Below, in pieces: positions 7,392 through 15,382 of a stretch of DNA of 25,115 bases; the first letter of the stretch is position 1; each line of letters starts with the position of its first letter. The stretch comes from an uncultured bacterium (GTDB taxonomy: Bacteria > Verrucomicrobiota > Kiritimatiellia > RFP12 > UBA1067), in NCBI GenBank assembly GCA_902779075.1, contig CACZAK010000254.1:1-25115 (forward strand), given 5' to 3'. The notes below the pieces were generated by a model. The model made no database searches. It saw nothing but the letters and a program-made list of their open reading frames with translations, and was not told the DNA's origin. Both the position numbers and the translations under genes were made by a program.

Positions 7392-9349
7392 GCGCCGGCG
7401 CGCGCGGCCTCGTATATCTCCGCATGGACCGAGCGCAGGAAGTCGAAGTCGAACTTCACCACGGCGCGGTCGAACGTCACGAAGCCCATGAACTCCCAGT
7501 ACTGGTCCTGCGCCTCGGTGAAGACGCATCCGCCCAGTCCCTTCCGCGCCATCTCCACGACCGGCTTCATCAGTTCGAGGTAGCGCGTCCTGTTGCGTTC
7601 CCGCCACGCGCCGCCGTCGTCCAAGGGCACCGGCCCGAGCGGCGCGCGCGGATCGCGCATGCCCCTAAGATATGGATGGCAGTCGCCCCGCGGCGCAAGC
7701 GGGTCGCACGAATGCCCCGCAATGCAGGCGTGGAGGCCGCCGAACTCGCCGCAGAACGAGACGCGGCGCGCATCGGGCGGCGGCATGACGGCATGAGGGT
7801 AGCTGTGGAAGTCCAAGATGTCCGCGTACACGTTTGCGTCCGTCGCGTCGCGCGCGAACTTCCACCCCTTCACATATGTAAAGCCTCCTTCGTAGTCGTT
7901 AAAGCCCGACGGGCCGTCGACGAGGCGGGACGGATCGGTCCGCTTTATCCAGCGTATGACGTCGCGGGTCTTGTCCGGCCCGGGCTGGCCCCATCCCTCG
8001 TTGAACGGAATCCACATCACGACGCTGGGGTGGTTGCGCAGCATTGCGACGCAGTCCTTAAGCTCGCGGCGGTAGTTTCCGTACCTCGCGTTTGACGCCG
8101 TGCGGTCTTGAAGGCGGCTGAACTCGTTACCGGACGGGATGTCCTGCAGCACCATCACGCCAACGCGGTCGCAGTGGGCGTAGAACGCGCGCGGCTCGAC
8201 CTTGATGTGCTTGCGTATCGCGTTGAAACCCGCCTTCTTGTGGAAATCGACGTCGAAGCGGCAGGCGTCCTCGGACGGCGGCGTGAGCAACCCGTCCGGC
8301 CACCATCCCTGGTCCAGCGTCGCAAGCAGGAACGTGAACTCTCCGTTCACGGTCACGCGCCGTATGCCGCGCGCGTCGAGGGCGGTGGAGACGGTGCGGA
8401 CGCCGAAGTATCCCTTCACCTCGTCCGTGCCTGCGGCGGAACGCACCTTGAGCGCCACGTCGTAGAGGTTCGGCGTCGCGCACGACCAGAGGCGCAGGGG
8501 ACGCGGAAGCGCGATCTCCAATGCGTCGTCTCCGGACGCGAGCGAGCCGCGGGCGACTTCCCTCCCGGCGAACGAGACGACGGCCTCGACCTGTGCGTCG
8601 CGCCGGCGGCCCCGCAGCTCCGGCGTTATGCGCACGGCTCCGCGCTCCGCGTCCGCATCGATTCTCCAGTCGGCGAGATACGTCTCGCAAACGCGCTCCG
8701 CCCACACGCTTCCGCATATGCCGCTCACCGTGCCGAAGAAAGCGGAGTCACTGATCCTTGCCTGCTTCCCGGTCCCGCCCGGCCCCGCGTCGGTCGGGTC
8801 CCACACGCAGACCTTCAACTCGTTCGTGCCTGTGCGAACGAAATCCGTTATGTCCAGGCAGAACGGCGCATTGCCGTTTTCATGCGGCACGTCCGTCGCC
8901 TCGACGCCGTTCACGTAGACCTGTGCGCGGTAGTCCACGCGCTCGAAATGGAGCAGAAGCCGTCCGCCGTCCAAGGGGCCGGCGGTGAATGTGCGCCTGT
9001 ACCACAGCTGGTCTTCCGGCTTAACCGCGCGTTGGACGCCGGAAAGCTTCGATTCCACCGCGAACGGCACGAGGATGCGTTCGGGGAACGTGCGCGGAGC
9101 GTCCGCCGTCACCGCCGTCACGGCAAACTCCCATTCGCCGTTCAGGCACTGCCAGTTGCCGCGCACCATCTGCGGGCGCGGGTATTCGCGCCAGGCGTTC
9201 GCCGGCGTGACCGTGCGTCCCCACGCCGTCGTGAGCGTGTTCGTGATCGTCTCGGCCATGGGAATCGGCGTGTTCGCGGCGGACGCGGCAAGCGCGGTCG
9301 TTGCGGCGGCCATCGCCGCAATCACCAGTATCTTGTTCATCCGTGCCAT
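7334..9349 (-). CDS. Glycoside hydrolase family 2 (beta-galactosidase/glucuronidase-like), secreted; 3' end chimeric
   Basis: This exo-acting glycosidase has the GH2 layout: signal peptide (1-25), jelly-roll sugar-binding domain (about 50-220), Ig-like domain (225-320) and TIM barrel (about 330 on). MWIPFNEGWGQ places the acid/base at E451; FCGEFGGLH places the nucleophile at E535. Substrate cannot be told from sequence; in this setting an arabinan, galactan or glucuronide side chain is plausible. The start at 9349 follows AGGA at 7-base spacing. Family similarity ends near VVKFDFDFLRSVHAEIYEAA (about residue 650). The last 20 codons read the next gene's fragment in the wrong frame. The gene lies 68 bases after the PuuD-LamG stop and may share its transcript. 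Confidence 0.87.
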   Translation of the reverse strand: MARMNKILVIAAMAAATTALAASAANTPIPMAETITNTLTTAWGRTVTPANAWREYPRPQMVRGNWQCLNGEWEFAVTAVTADAPRTFPERILVPFAVESKLSGVQRAVKPEDQLWYRRTFTAGPLDGGRLLLHFERVDYRAQVYVNGVEATDVPHENGNAPFCLDITDFVRTGTNELKVCVWDPTDAGPGGTGKQARISDSAFFGTVSGICGSVWAERVCETYLADWRIDADAERGAVRITPELRGRRRDAQVEAVVSFAGREVARGSLASGDDALEIALPRPLRLWSCATPNLYDVALKVRSAAGTDEVKGYFGVRTVSTALDARGIRRVTVNGEFTFLLATLDQGWWPDGLLTPPSEDACRFDVDFHKKAGFNAIRKHIKVEPRAFYAHCDRVGVMVLQDIPSGNEFSRLQDRTASNARYGNYRRELKDCVAMLRNHPSVVMWIPFNEGWGQPGPDKTRDVIRWIKRTDPSRLVDGPSGFNDYEGGFTYVKGWKFARDATDANVYADILDFHSYPHAVMPPPDARRVSFCGEFGGLHACIAGHSCDPLAPRGDCHPYLRGMRDPRAPLGPVPLDDGGAWRERNRTRYLELMKPVVEMARKGLGGCVFTEAQDQYWEFMGFVTFDRAVVKFDFDFLRSVHAEIYEAARAGACATAVSTATRSRSSRVCR

Positions 9350-9380
9350 TTCATTTTCCTTTTTTTCTGTTGCGACGCAC

Positions 9381-9389
9381 ATTATACCA
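9381..9389 (-). promoter_or_regulatory. Extended -10 promoter for GH2
   Basis: On the minus strand TGGTATAAT is a perfect extended -10 about 32 bases before the GH2 start. No good -35 is visible at 17 bases, as is acceptable for extended -10 promoters. The GCGGC/GCCGC hairpin just upstream could end the preceding transcript. Confidence 0.5.
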
Positions 9390-9417
9390 CATTCTGCGGC
9401 AAGCCGCCGCGCACGCT

Positions 9418-12400
9418 TCAGCGCACGATCATGAGCGTGCCAGGAGTGTAGCTCAGCTGCAAACCAGTCGCATCGGCGCGCAGACGGTACTGGGCGAGAA
9501 TTTCGCCATTGACGGAAAGACTGAACTTGGTCGTTTCGCCGGGCGGAGTGGCATTCCCCCACTTGACGAGATACGGGTCGTCGGAACCGATAATCGCCCT
9601 CGGCGAACGCGCGCCCAATTCCACGACGATGCGCGCATTTTCCGCGAAGGAAACGTAGTCGGTCCTTGAGGAGAACTTCGACTGCGGCACCCACGCGACG
9701 TCAAGTTCCGAAAGGTCGAGCGTGGCACCGTCGAGGAGGCGTGCCGTGTGGATCTTCGACGTTCCGTTCGCGAAGTCGCCGATCCGGAGCCTCTTCGATA
9801 TCGAAATGACACCCGTGCCGTCGTCCACCGAGCCGTTCACGTTGCGCGCGATCAGCGTTCCCAGCGAAAACGGACAATAGACGTACATCGCGTGTTCGAA
9901 GTTCTCGAAGGTCGCCGCCGATGCGTCCACCGCGCCCTCCACCCCGCTTTTGCCGATACTGAACACGCCTTCCTTTCCTAGGCGCACCGTCCCCTCCCCC
10001 ACGGTGGCGTTCACCATGAAAAACCTCCCGCCGGTGGGCGTGAACACGTCGAGCACATGCCCGCCCAGGTCGAGCGTCGCAGGCGCGTATCCAGAATTGA
10101 CGATGCCGTACTTGCCGCGTAAAACAAACATGGAATCCGCGCTCAGGCGCACGTTCGCCATTTGGGCGTATGTGTCTTCCACCGAATATCCGTTCGCGAG
10201 GATGCCGCCGGCGAACTCGAAGGCGTATCCCGTGAGCGGATGCTGCCCGCATACGTCCAGCACGGCGCCGGAGTCGATCTTGACGTTTGCGGAGACGTTC
10301 GTCGCCCCGAGCGGCGTGACGCTCTGCTCGATGCGGTACGTGCCGGCGGCGACTTCCGTGCCGCCGGTATGCGAATGGGCCACGCAGTCGGCCCAGATGC
10401 CGTCGCCGTCCTTGACCACCTTCAAGCCGCCAGCGAAACGGATGCCGTGGTTTCGGACCGCGTCTTCCCCGGGCACGTCGATGTGCAGCACGCCGCCGCC
10501 CACCGAGTCGGTGACGGTGGCGTAGCCGGACGTCTCCAGCGCGCTGCCGTGCGAGCTGGACGGGGCGACCTTGTCGGTATCGTAGAGACGCACTTCCAGA
10601 ATGTCCAGTTCTCCGTCTTCACCGCTGTTGTCGGCACACAGCAAAACCGCGCCCTGATTGAAGAAGTCGGTCGAATCGACAGTGCCTTCGTGCGCGAGCT
10701 CTCCGTTCAGATACACCTTGTTTCCTGAGGCGTTGGCAGTAATCAGAATTTCCTGAAACAAAGTGGTGGCCAAGCATGCGAGGGTTCCATAAGGTTTAAA
10801 ATAGCCGCTGGAGCAGCCTATCGTGCTGTCGCTACTCTTGATGAAGAGCGCGGCATCGCCTTGGTTCGTGAGGTCGCGGGAAAGAAAACTCCTGTTTCCA
10901 GAGGCGCTACGCCTGATGAACTGAATAGACATAGCCCACTCGTGGTTCTTCACTGAGTCCGGCACGGGCAGTCGCACATGGTATTTTGCGGGAATACGGA
11001 GCATATATTCGCCCGAGAAGCGCTCTGTCGCGACGACACTCATGCTGCCCAGGTCTGCTATCGCGTCCGAACCCTTGCCGTTGCCGTAGCATGGAATTCC
11101 CGCCTCGCCGCCCGGCAGGGCGGAGGCAAGCACGGCTGCGCTCTTCGGGTTTGCGGGATCGAAGTCGTTGAAATCCCATTTCGCGACAGGCTGCGCCGCA
11201 CCAGCCTTGATTCCAGAGACTGCAAGCGAGTGCCCGGCGAGGTCGAGCGTACCGCCGGCAGGGATTTCGAGCACGCCATCGGCGCGACGGTCGACGTCCG
11301 CAGCGAGCGTTGTGGAGGCGCCGAGGACGGTCGGCTGGGGACTTGTGAAACCGTCGTAGATGCTCACCTCGGCTATGTAGAGTAGATTATCTTCGTTGTC
11401 GTTGTCTGCACTGAGAAGAATGCCACCATCGTTGAAAAACGTCGATGAATCCCGTATCGAGGAGAGCGCCACGTCACCGTCGAGATACACGGTGTTACCG
11501 GATGCGTCGGCGTTGATCACGAGTTCGTGCCAACGCCAGCCCTTTGCGCTGCGTCCGCCCTTTGGGTAGAAGATTCCGGTGCTGCAGCCAAGGGCGGGAT
11601 AGGCGACGCCCTGAATAAAGAGCGAGCCGTCGCCGTTGTTGGCGAGCTTGTTCGAGAAGAAGCAGGCTTTCGCCGACGTGCCGTCTGCTGGACGGTAGTA
11701 CTTCAAGCGCATCGACCAGGCGTGGTTCTTCAGCGAATCGGGCGTCGTCAGCTTCACGTGGTAGTAGTTGGGGATGGCGAGCGCGTATTCGCCGGGGGCT
11801 AGACCGGGGCATTCGGTAGAGTCGGCGTCCACCACGTACATGCCGCCGAGCGTTCCGTCCGCCGTGGGCGCGGTACCAGCGCCCTTGTAGTAGCACGGAA
11901 CTCCAGCCGGCCCGCCCGGCAGGGCGGAGGCGAGCACGGCGGCGCTCTTCGGGTTCGCGGGGTCGTAGTTCTGGAAGTTCCACTTTGCCACGAGCGAGCC
12001 GGCTCTCGTCGCAGCCAGCACCGACGGCAGTTCGCCGGTGACGAGCCAGTGGAAGAGCGCGGCACACTTCGGGTCGCTTGCGGCAAGCGACTCGGGGTGG
12101 AACTGGACGGCACGGATGTTCAGCGACTTGTTCTCGATCGCCTCGATCACGCCGTCCGGCGCGGTCGCCGCCACGGTGAATCCGGGCGCGAGCTTCTTCA
12201 CTGCCTGGTGGTGGGTGGAATTGACGAGGTGGCACGAACTCCGGAAGATAGGCTTCAGGTATCCGTTGTTTGCGCACTGCACGAAATGGGTCGAGGCGTG
12301 CGCGGCGCCGTGTTCGCGTGCAAGGTCCTGGTAGAGCGTGCCGCCGTGATAGACGTTGATCATCTGCTGTCCCCGGCAGATGCCGAACACGGGCTTCTTC

Positions 12401-12777
12401 AGAGCCGTCGCCACGTCGAGAAGCGCCCATTCAAAGGCGTCGCGCTTCAGGTTGGATGCTTTGCAGTACGACTTCCGCGACTCTCCGTAGCGGGCGGGGT
12501 CGACGTCCTCGCCACCGCACAGGACGAGCAGATCGACGCCGCTCACCAAGTTCGTGAGCGCGGCGGCATCGTCCGTCCAGCCCAAGATGCGAACGGTCGC
12601 CCCCTGGTTGGAGAAGGCCGTCTGCACGTTCTCGGGTGCGGACGGCGTACTGCCTGAACACACGTCGGCTAGTCCGGCCACGAATTCGGCGGCTTGTGAC
12701 GGCGAGGGTGCCGTCGCTAGGCAGATTGCGGCCGCGACAAGCGCGGTCCTCCCGATTTCCAGCAACTTGAACGACAT
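9418..12777 (-). CDS. Secreted PuuD/peptidase C26 amidotransferase fused to two LamG domains and autotransporter-type repeat
   Basis: This 1119-residue protein has four parts. A signal peptide covers 1-30. Residues 31-255 form a class-I glutamine-amidotransferase fold of the PuuD type: GGEDVDPARYGE (88-99), nucleophile C134 in FGICRGQQMINVYHGG, NSTHHQAVKKLAPGF, and H227/E229 in VQFHPES, so the triad is complete. Two LamG/concanavalin-like domains follow at about 262-475 and 530-733. Each starts VAKW(N/D)F..(Y/F)DPANPKSAAV and ends in an E(V/I/L)...YD strand; they are a recent internal duplication, clear even in DNA (about 11100-11180 versus 11890-11990). From about 775, GGLKVVKDGDG...GGTEVAAGTYRI is an autotransporter-associated beta-strand repeat. 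PuuD cleaves gamma-glutamyl amides in the cytoplasm; an exported version suggests cleavage of gamma-glutamyl or related amide bonds outside, but this is inference. Start 12777 has AAAGGAG upstream. Confidence 0.85.
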   Translation of the reverse strand: MSFKLLEIGRTALVAAAICLATAPSPSQAAEFVAGLADVCSGSTPSAPENVQTAFSNQGATVRILGWTDDAAALTNLVSGVDLLVLCGGEDVDPARYGESRKSYCKASNLKRDAFEWALLDVATALKKPVFGICRGQQMINVYHGGTLYQDLAREHGAAHASTHFVQCANNGYLKPIFRSSCHLVNSTHHQAVKKLAPGFTVAATAPDGVIEAIENKSLNIRAVQFHPESLAASDPKCAALFHWLVTGELPSVLAATRAGSLVAKWNFQNYDPANPKSAAVLASALPGGPAGVPCYYKGAGTAPTADGTLGGMYVVDADSTECPGLAPGEYALAIPNYYHVKLTTPDSLKNHAWSMRLKYYRPADGTSAKACFFSNKLANNGDGSLFIQGVAYPALGCSTGIFYPKGGRSAKGWRWHELVINADASGNTVYLDGDVALSSIRDSSTFFNDGGILLSADNDNEDNLLYIAEVSIYDGFTSPQPTVLGASTTLAADVDRRADGVLEIPAGGTLDLAGHSLAVSGIKAGAAQPVAKWDFNDFDPANPKSAAVLASALPGGEAGIPCYGNGKGSDAIADLGSMSVVATERFSGEYMLRIPAKYHVRLPVPDSVKNHEWAMSIQFIRRSASGNRSFLSRDLTNQGDAALFIKSSDSTIGCSSGYFKPYGTLACLATTLFQEILITANASGNKVYLNGELAHEGTVDSTDFFNQGAVLLCADNSGEDGELDILEVRLYDTDKVAPSSSHGSALETSGYATVTDSVGGGVLHIDVPGEDAVRNHGIRFAGGLKVVKDGDGIWADCVAHSHTGGTEVAAGTYRIEQSVTPLGATNVSANVKIDSGAVLDVCGQHPLTGYAFEFAGGILANGYSVEDTYAQMANVRLSADSMFVLRGKYGIVNSGYAPATLDLGGHVLDVFTPTGGRFFMVNATVGEGTVRLGKEGVFSIGKSGVEGAVDASAATFENFEHAMYVYCPFSLGTLIARNVNGSVDDGTGVISISKRLRIGDFANGTSKIHTARLLDGATLDLSELDVAWVPQSKFSSRTDYVSFAENARIVVELGARSPRAIIGSDDPYLVKWGNATPPGETTKFSLSVNGEILAQYRLRADATGLQLSYTPGTLMIVR

Positions 12778-12809
12778 ACAATGCTCCTTTGGTTACAAAC
12801 CACCATCCA

Positions 12810-12826
12810 TGGGGAACACATCCCCA
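12810..12826 (-). promoter_or_regulatory. Leader hairpin before the PuuD-LamG gene
   Basis: TGGGGA-ACACA-TCCCCA is a perfect 6-bp stem with a 5-base loop, 33 bases before the start codon and between the promoter and the gene. Its role is unknown. Confidence 0.35.
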
Positions 12827-12924
12827 GAACATCACCTATAGAGGTAGTTGCAAAACCCCTCTTCCGCGCCGTCTGCGAGCCAGGCCGCGCGGCCTGAGGG
12901 AACTCGCAAAACCACATCTGCGCG

Positions 12925-12963
12925 GCTGAAAGATTCAGCATCTGCGCGGCTGAAAGATTCAGC
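12925..12963 (-). promoter_or_regulatory. Doubled palindromic operator-like site
   Basis: GCTGAAAGATTCAGC occurs at 12925-12939 and again at 12949-12963, exactly 24 bp apart because of a tandem duplication. It sits immediately after the predicted transcription start of the promoter at 12970-12998. The copy in front of GH127 has a single site. Confidence 0.5.
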
Positions 12964-12969
12964 ACAACC

Positions 12970-12998
12970 ATTATGCCAAATCCGCGCTTCCGGTGCAA
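12970..12998 (-). promoter_or_regulatory. Outward sigma70-type promoter of IS end, facing PuuD-LamG gene
   Basis: On the minus strand: TTGCAC, 17-base spacer, CATAAT. It is conserved with 6590-6618 and would give a leader of about 185 bases with doubled palindromes and a hairpin. Confidence 0.6.
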
Positions 12999-13093
12999 GG
13001 GGAAAAATGCAATTTCTTTGAGGGGGTGGGGGACAACCTCACATTTCCTTGTTTTCGTCTTGATTTTATCCAGTTTTATGCTATGCCATAGGC

Positions 13094-13305
13094 ATGAAAG
13101 CACAAGACGAACGGCCCAATCTCCCTAAAATGCCGCCATACAGGCTTGGCAGGCACTGGAACACGATCCAGGCATACCTCATACCCGGCATCGAGGACGA
13201 CATCGGGGAACTCAGCGAAGAAATGAAGAAGTTCATGGGGATATGCGAACTGGCATCTGTCCATTTGAAAGTTCCTTGGGCGTCGCATGGCAGACAGTTT
13301 ACCAA
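13094..13305 (+). pseudogene. Transposase N-terminal fragment
   Basis: The frame starts MKAQDERPNLPKMPPYRLGR and continues HWNTIQAYLIPGIEDDIGEL, then SEEMKKFMGICELASV. It shares PYRLGRHW-TIQ--L-P--E---G with the fragment at 6704-6835, which fixes the coding strand. After about 71 codons it runs into the MITE-like arm and then reads only repeat sequence. A weak promoter (TTGATT, 16 bases, TATGCC) precedes it. It is probably the N-terminus of an IS4/IS5-type transposase; the family was not identified. Confidence 0.6.
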
Positions 13306-13354
13306 AAATTCAGTCGCTCCGCCACTCTTACTCCACCAATCGTGTCTGACCCTC
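13306..13354 (+). repeat. Solitary MITE-like arm (copy D)
   Basis: AAATTCAGTCGCTCCGCC, then CACTCTTACTCCACCAAT and CGTGTCTGACCCTC. It differs from copy C by only two bases across the arm and keeps the AAATTCAGTC junction that the IS1380-like element interrupts elsewhere. It truncates the transposase fragment to its left. Confidence 0.8.
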
Positions 13355-13458
13355 GCGCCCCCTGTCGTATTGATGATTCGACACTGTCGTTTGAGCGTAT
13401 CGACCATGACGTATATATAGACAAAGCAGGGCCAGGGCCAGAGGGCCTCGGACTCCTT

Positions 13459-14307
13459 TCAGAATAGATACCCGGAAAGATGTCCGAAGACGACGCCGAA
13501 CACGTAGACGGTGGCGAGAATCAAGAGGTTCTCCTTCAGGCTGCGGTGCGTGCGGAAGAGTACCAGCAATCCCAGCCCGGAACCGGCAAGCGACCCGGCC
13601 ATCAGCGCACCTGCGCTCATGCCGCCTTGTGCATAGAGCTGGGCGAACGTCACCGAAACGGCGCAGTTGGGGATCATCCCCGCCAGTCCCGCGAGCAGCT
13701 CGCCCAGGACGGGCTTGTTGAGGACAAAGCTCTTAAGCACGTCCTCCCCCGCGAAGTGGAGCGCGAGCTCCAGCGCGCCAGAAACGATCAAAATAAAGAA
13801 AAAGATTTCCGTCGTGTGGATGAGCGCGGGCACGACGATGCCCTTGTGTTCCGTGCAGCCGCACCGGCTGTGCGCGCAAAGCTCCTCCACATGCGGTGCG
13901 GGCGTACGCGCTCCCCGCGCGCGCAGAAACAGGTCTACCGCGATACCCGCCACTAATCCGAACACGACCTTGAGCCCCACGATCTTCACAAGGAGGTCAA
14001 CGGGCATTTTCTTTGAGACGAGTACGGGAATCAGCTCATCAGACGTGGAGAGGAACACGGCCACGAGCGTGCCGACCGTGATTACGCCTCCTGCGTAGAG
14101 CGACGCGGCGGCAGCGGAGAAACCGCACTGGGGAACCGCGCCGGAGAGCGATCCGACGAGAGGCCCCCAACGGCGGGCGCGGCCAAGCGTCCGCTCAAGC
14201 GCGCTTCCGGCATGGGCCTCAATCGCCTCCAGCACCAGATAGGTTGGGAAGAGGAACGGCAGCAGAAGCAGGTTGTCAACCAGAATATCGACCAGCAAAT
14301 CGGCCAT
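13459..14307 (-). CDS. ArsP_2-type heavy-metal/manganese permease
   Basis: This 282-residue polytopic membrane protein resembles the ArsP_2 / 'putative manganese transporter' family of metal or metalloid exporters. It has about eight to ten hydrophobic segments in two related halves. Each half has the signature G(A/M)(V/I)PxC: SGAVPQCGFSAAAASLYAGG and AGMIPNCAVSVTFAQLYAQG. Between the halves is a Cys/His-rich cytoplasmic loop, HVEELCAHSRCGCTEHKG, that could bind metal. The start at 14307 has GGAGAAGG upstream and lies 13 bases after the adaptor stop, so the two are one operon. Substrate is not determined. Confidence 0.75.
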   Translation of the reverse strand: MADLLVDILVDNLLLLPFLFPTYLVLEAIEAHAGSALERTLGRARRWGPLVGSLSGAVPQCGFSAAAASLYAGGVITVGTLVAVFLSTSDELIPVLVSKKMPVDLLVKIVGLKVVFGLVAGIAVDLFLRARGARTPAPHVEELCAHSRCGCTEHKGIVVPALIHTTEIFFFILIVSGALELALHFAGEDVLKSFVLNKPVLGELLAGLAGMIPNCAVSVTFAQLYAQGGMSAGALMAGSLAGSGLGLLVLFRTHRSLKENLLILATVYVFGVVFGHLSGYLF

Positions 14308-14320
14308 TCTACCTTCTCCG

Positions 14321-15382
14321 TCACGGTGCCGGCGTCACCTGATCGCCTGGGGCGACCTTGTGCGTGCCGTCCGTCACCACGCGCTCGCCCACGGACAGAC
14401 CTTCCGCGACGAACAGCCGGTCGCCAGTCATGCGCCCACGCACGACGTGCCGCTTCTCGGCCTTGCCAGAGGCGTCCAACACCCACACGTAGGGGCCCTG
14501 TACGTCCTGCATCACGGCGCTCGGCGGCACAGCGGGCTTCTTCACGCCGTCCCGATTGCTCAACTTCACGCCCACGGTACCACCCGAACGCAGGACGCGC
14601 TCGGCGTTGGCGAAACGCGCGTACACGGGAAGCGTATCGGTCGACTCGTTGACGACGTTCTCCGTGTAGTCGATTTCGCCCTTCTCGCCAAAGGTACTGC
14701 CATCAGCAAGGACGACCTCGACGACGGCCTTCTCCTTCAGCGTCCCAGAACGTCCCTGGAACATTCCGAGGAAATCGGCGCTGGAAATCGAGAAGCGCAC
14801 GCGGATGGGCGTGATCTGCGTGATGGCCACGAGCGCGCCCTTCTCGGGCGAAGCATAGTTGCCCTTCGTGAAGCGCACCGTGCCCACTTTGCCGCTGATC
14901 GGAGTCTTCACCTCGCAGTGGGCGAGGTTGTATTCGGCCACTGCCAGTTCGGCCTCAGCGGCTTCAAGGGCGCTCGCGGACACGTCGCGGTCGGAGCGCG
15001 CCTTGTCCACAGCGTCCTGCGACACGCCCTTCGTCTTCTCGTGCCGTGCGAAGTTCGAATCAGCGTAAAGCTTCCTCGACTTGCACTCGGCAACCTTCGA
15101 CTGGGCGTTCTTTAGGGCCGACTTGTACTTGATCGGATTGAGGCGGAACAGGACCTCGCCCGCCTTCACGAGCGCGCCGTCGGCACAGCACACCTCAAGT
15201 ATTTCGCCGCTGACCTCAGGCGCAAGGTCGACGCGCTGCATGGCAACGACCCTACCAGGATAGGTCTTCGCCTGGTCGTCTACCTTGCCCGCCACCTCGG
15301 CGACGGGCAAGGTCAAGGCCGCGCCGAACGCGGCTCGCACGGCGAGCAGCGCGGCCGCCGCTACCTTGGCACGTCCGCTCAT
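14321..15382 (-). CDS. RND-type periplasmic adaptor (HlyD/AcrA family)
   Basis: This 353-residue membrane-fusion protein links an inner-membrane pump to the outer membrane. It has an N-terminal signal or anchor segment, a first half-lipoyl motif (DLAPEVSGEILEV), an alpha-helical hairpin rich in Ala/Glu/Lys (about 75-145), the second half-lipoyl motif (HCEVKTPISGKVGTV), a beta barrel (about 165-250) and a membrane-proximal domain ending GERVVTDGTHKVAPGDQV. The start overlaps the preceding stop as ATGA, implying translational coupling. No RND pump or outer-membrane factor is in view. The only neighbouring transporter is the ArsP_2-like permease, an unusual partner. Confidence 0.87.
   Translation of the reverse strand: MSGRAKVAAAALLAVRAAFGAALTLPVAEVAGKVDDQAKTYPGRVVAMQRVDLAPEVSGEILEVCCADGALVKAGEVLFRLNPIKYKSALKNAQSKVAECKSRKLYADSNFARHEKTKGVSQDAVDKARSDRDVSASALEAAEAELAVAEYNLAHCEVKTPISGKVGTVRFTKGNYASPEKGALVAITQITPIRVRFSISSADFLGMFQGRSGTLKEKAVVEVVLADGSTFGEKGEIDYTENVVNESTDTLPVYARFANAERVLRSGGTVGVKLSNRDGVKKPAVPPSAVMQDVQGPYVWVLDASGKAEKRHVVRGRMTGDRLFVAEGLSVGERVVTDGTHKVAPGDQVTPAP

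Larger units (their letters stand above)
12841..13305 (+). mobile_element. IS left end, truncated, upstream of PuuD-LamG gene
   Basis: It begins with the terminal repeat GAGGTAGTTGCAAAACC and matches 6506-6741 up to about 13118. Compared with that copy it has an extra perfect palindrome CAGGCCGCGCGGCCTG (12881-12896) and a 24-bp tandem duplication (12916-12939, 12940-12963). It carries an inward promoter and the first 71 codons of a transposase-like gene, then is cut off at the solitary MITE arm at 13306. Confidence 0.75.

Noticed and set aside
8108..9451. 447-codon plus-strand frame
   Set aside because: Antisense shadow of the GH2 gene, no ribosome-binding site and no family motif.
13081..13407. 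108-codon minus-strand frame opposite the transposase fragment
   Set aside because: Comparison with 6704-6835 shows better protein conservation on the plus strand (YRLGRHW-TIQ), so the minus frame is a shadow.
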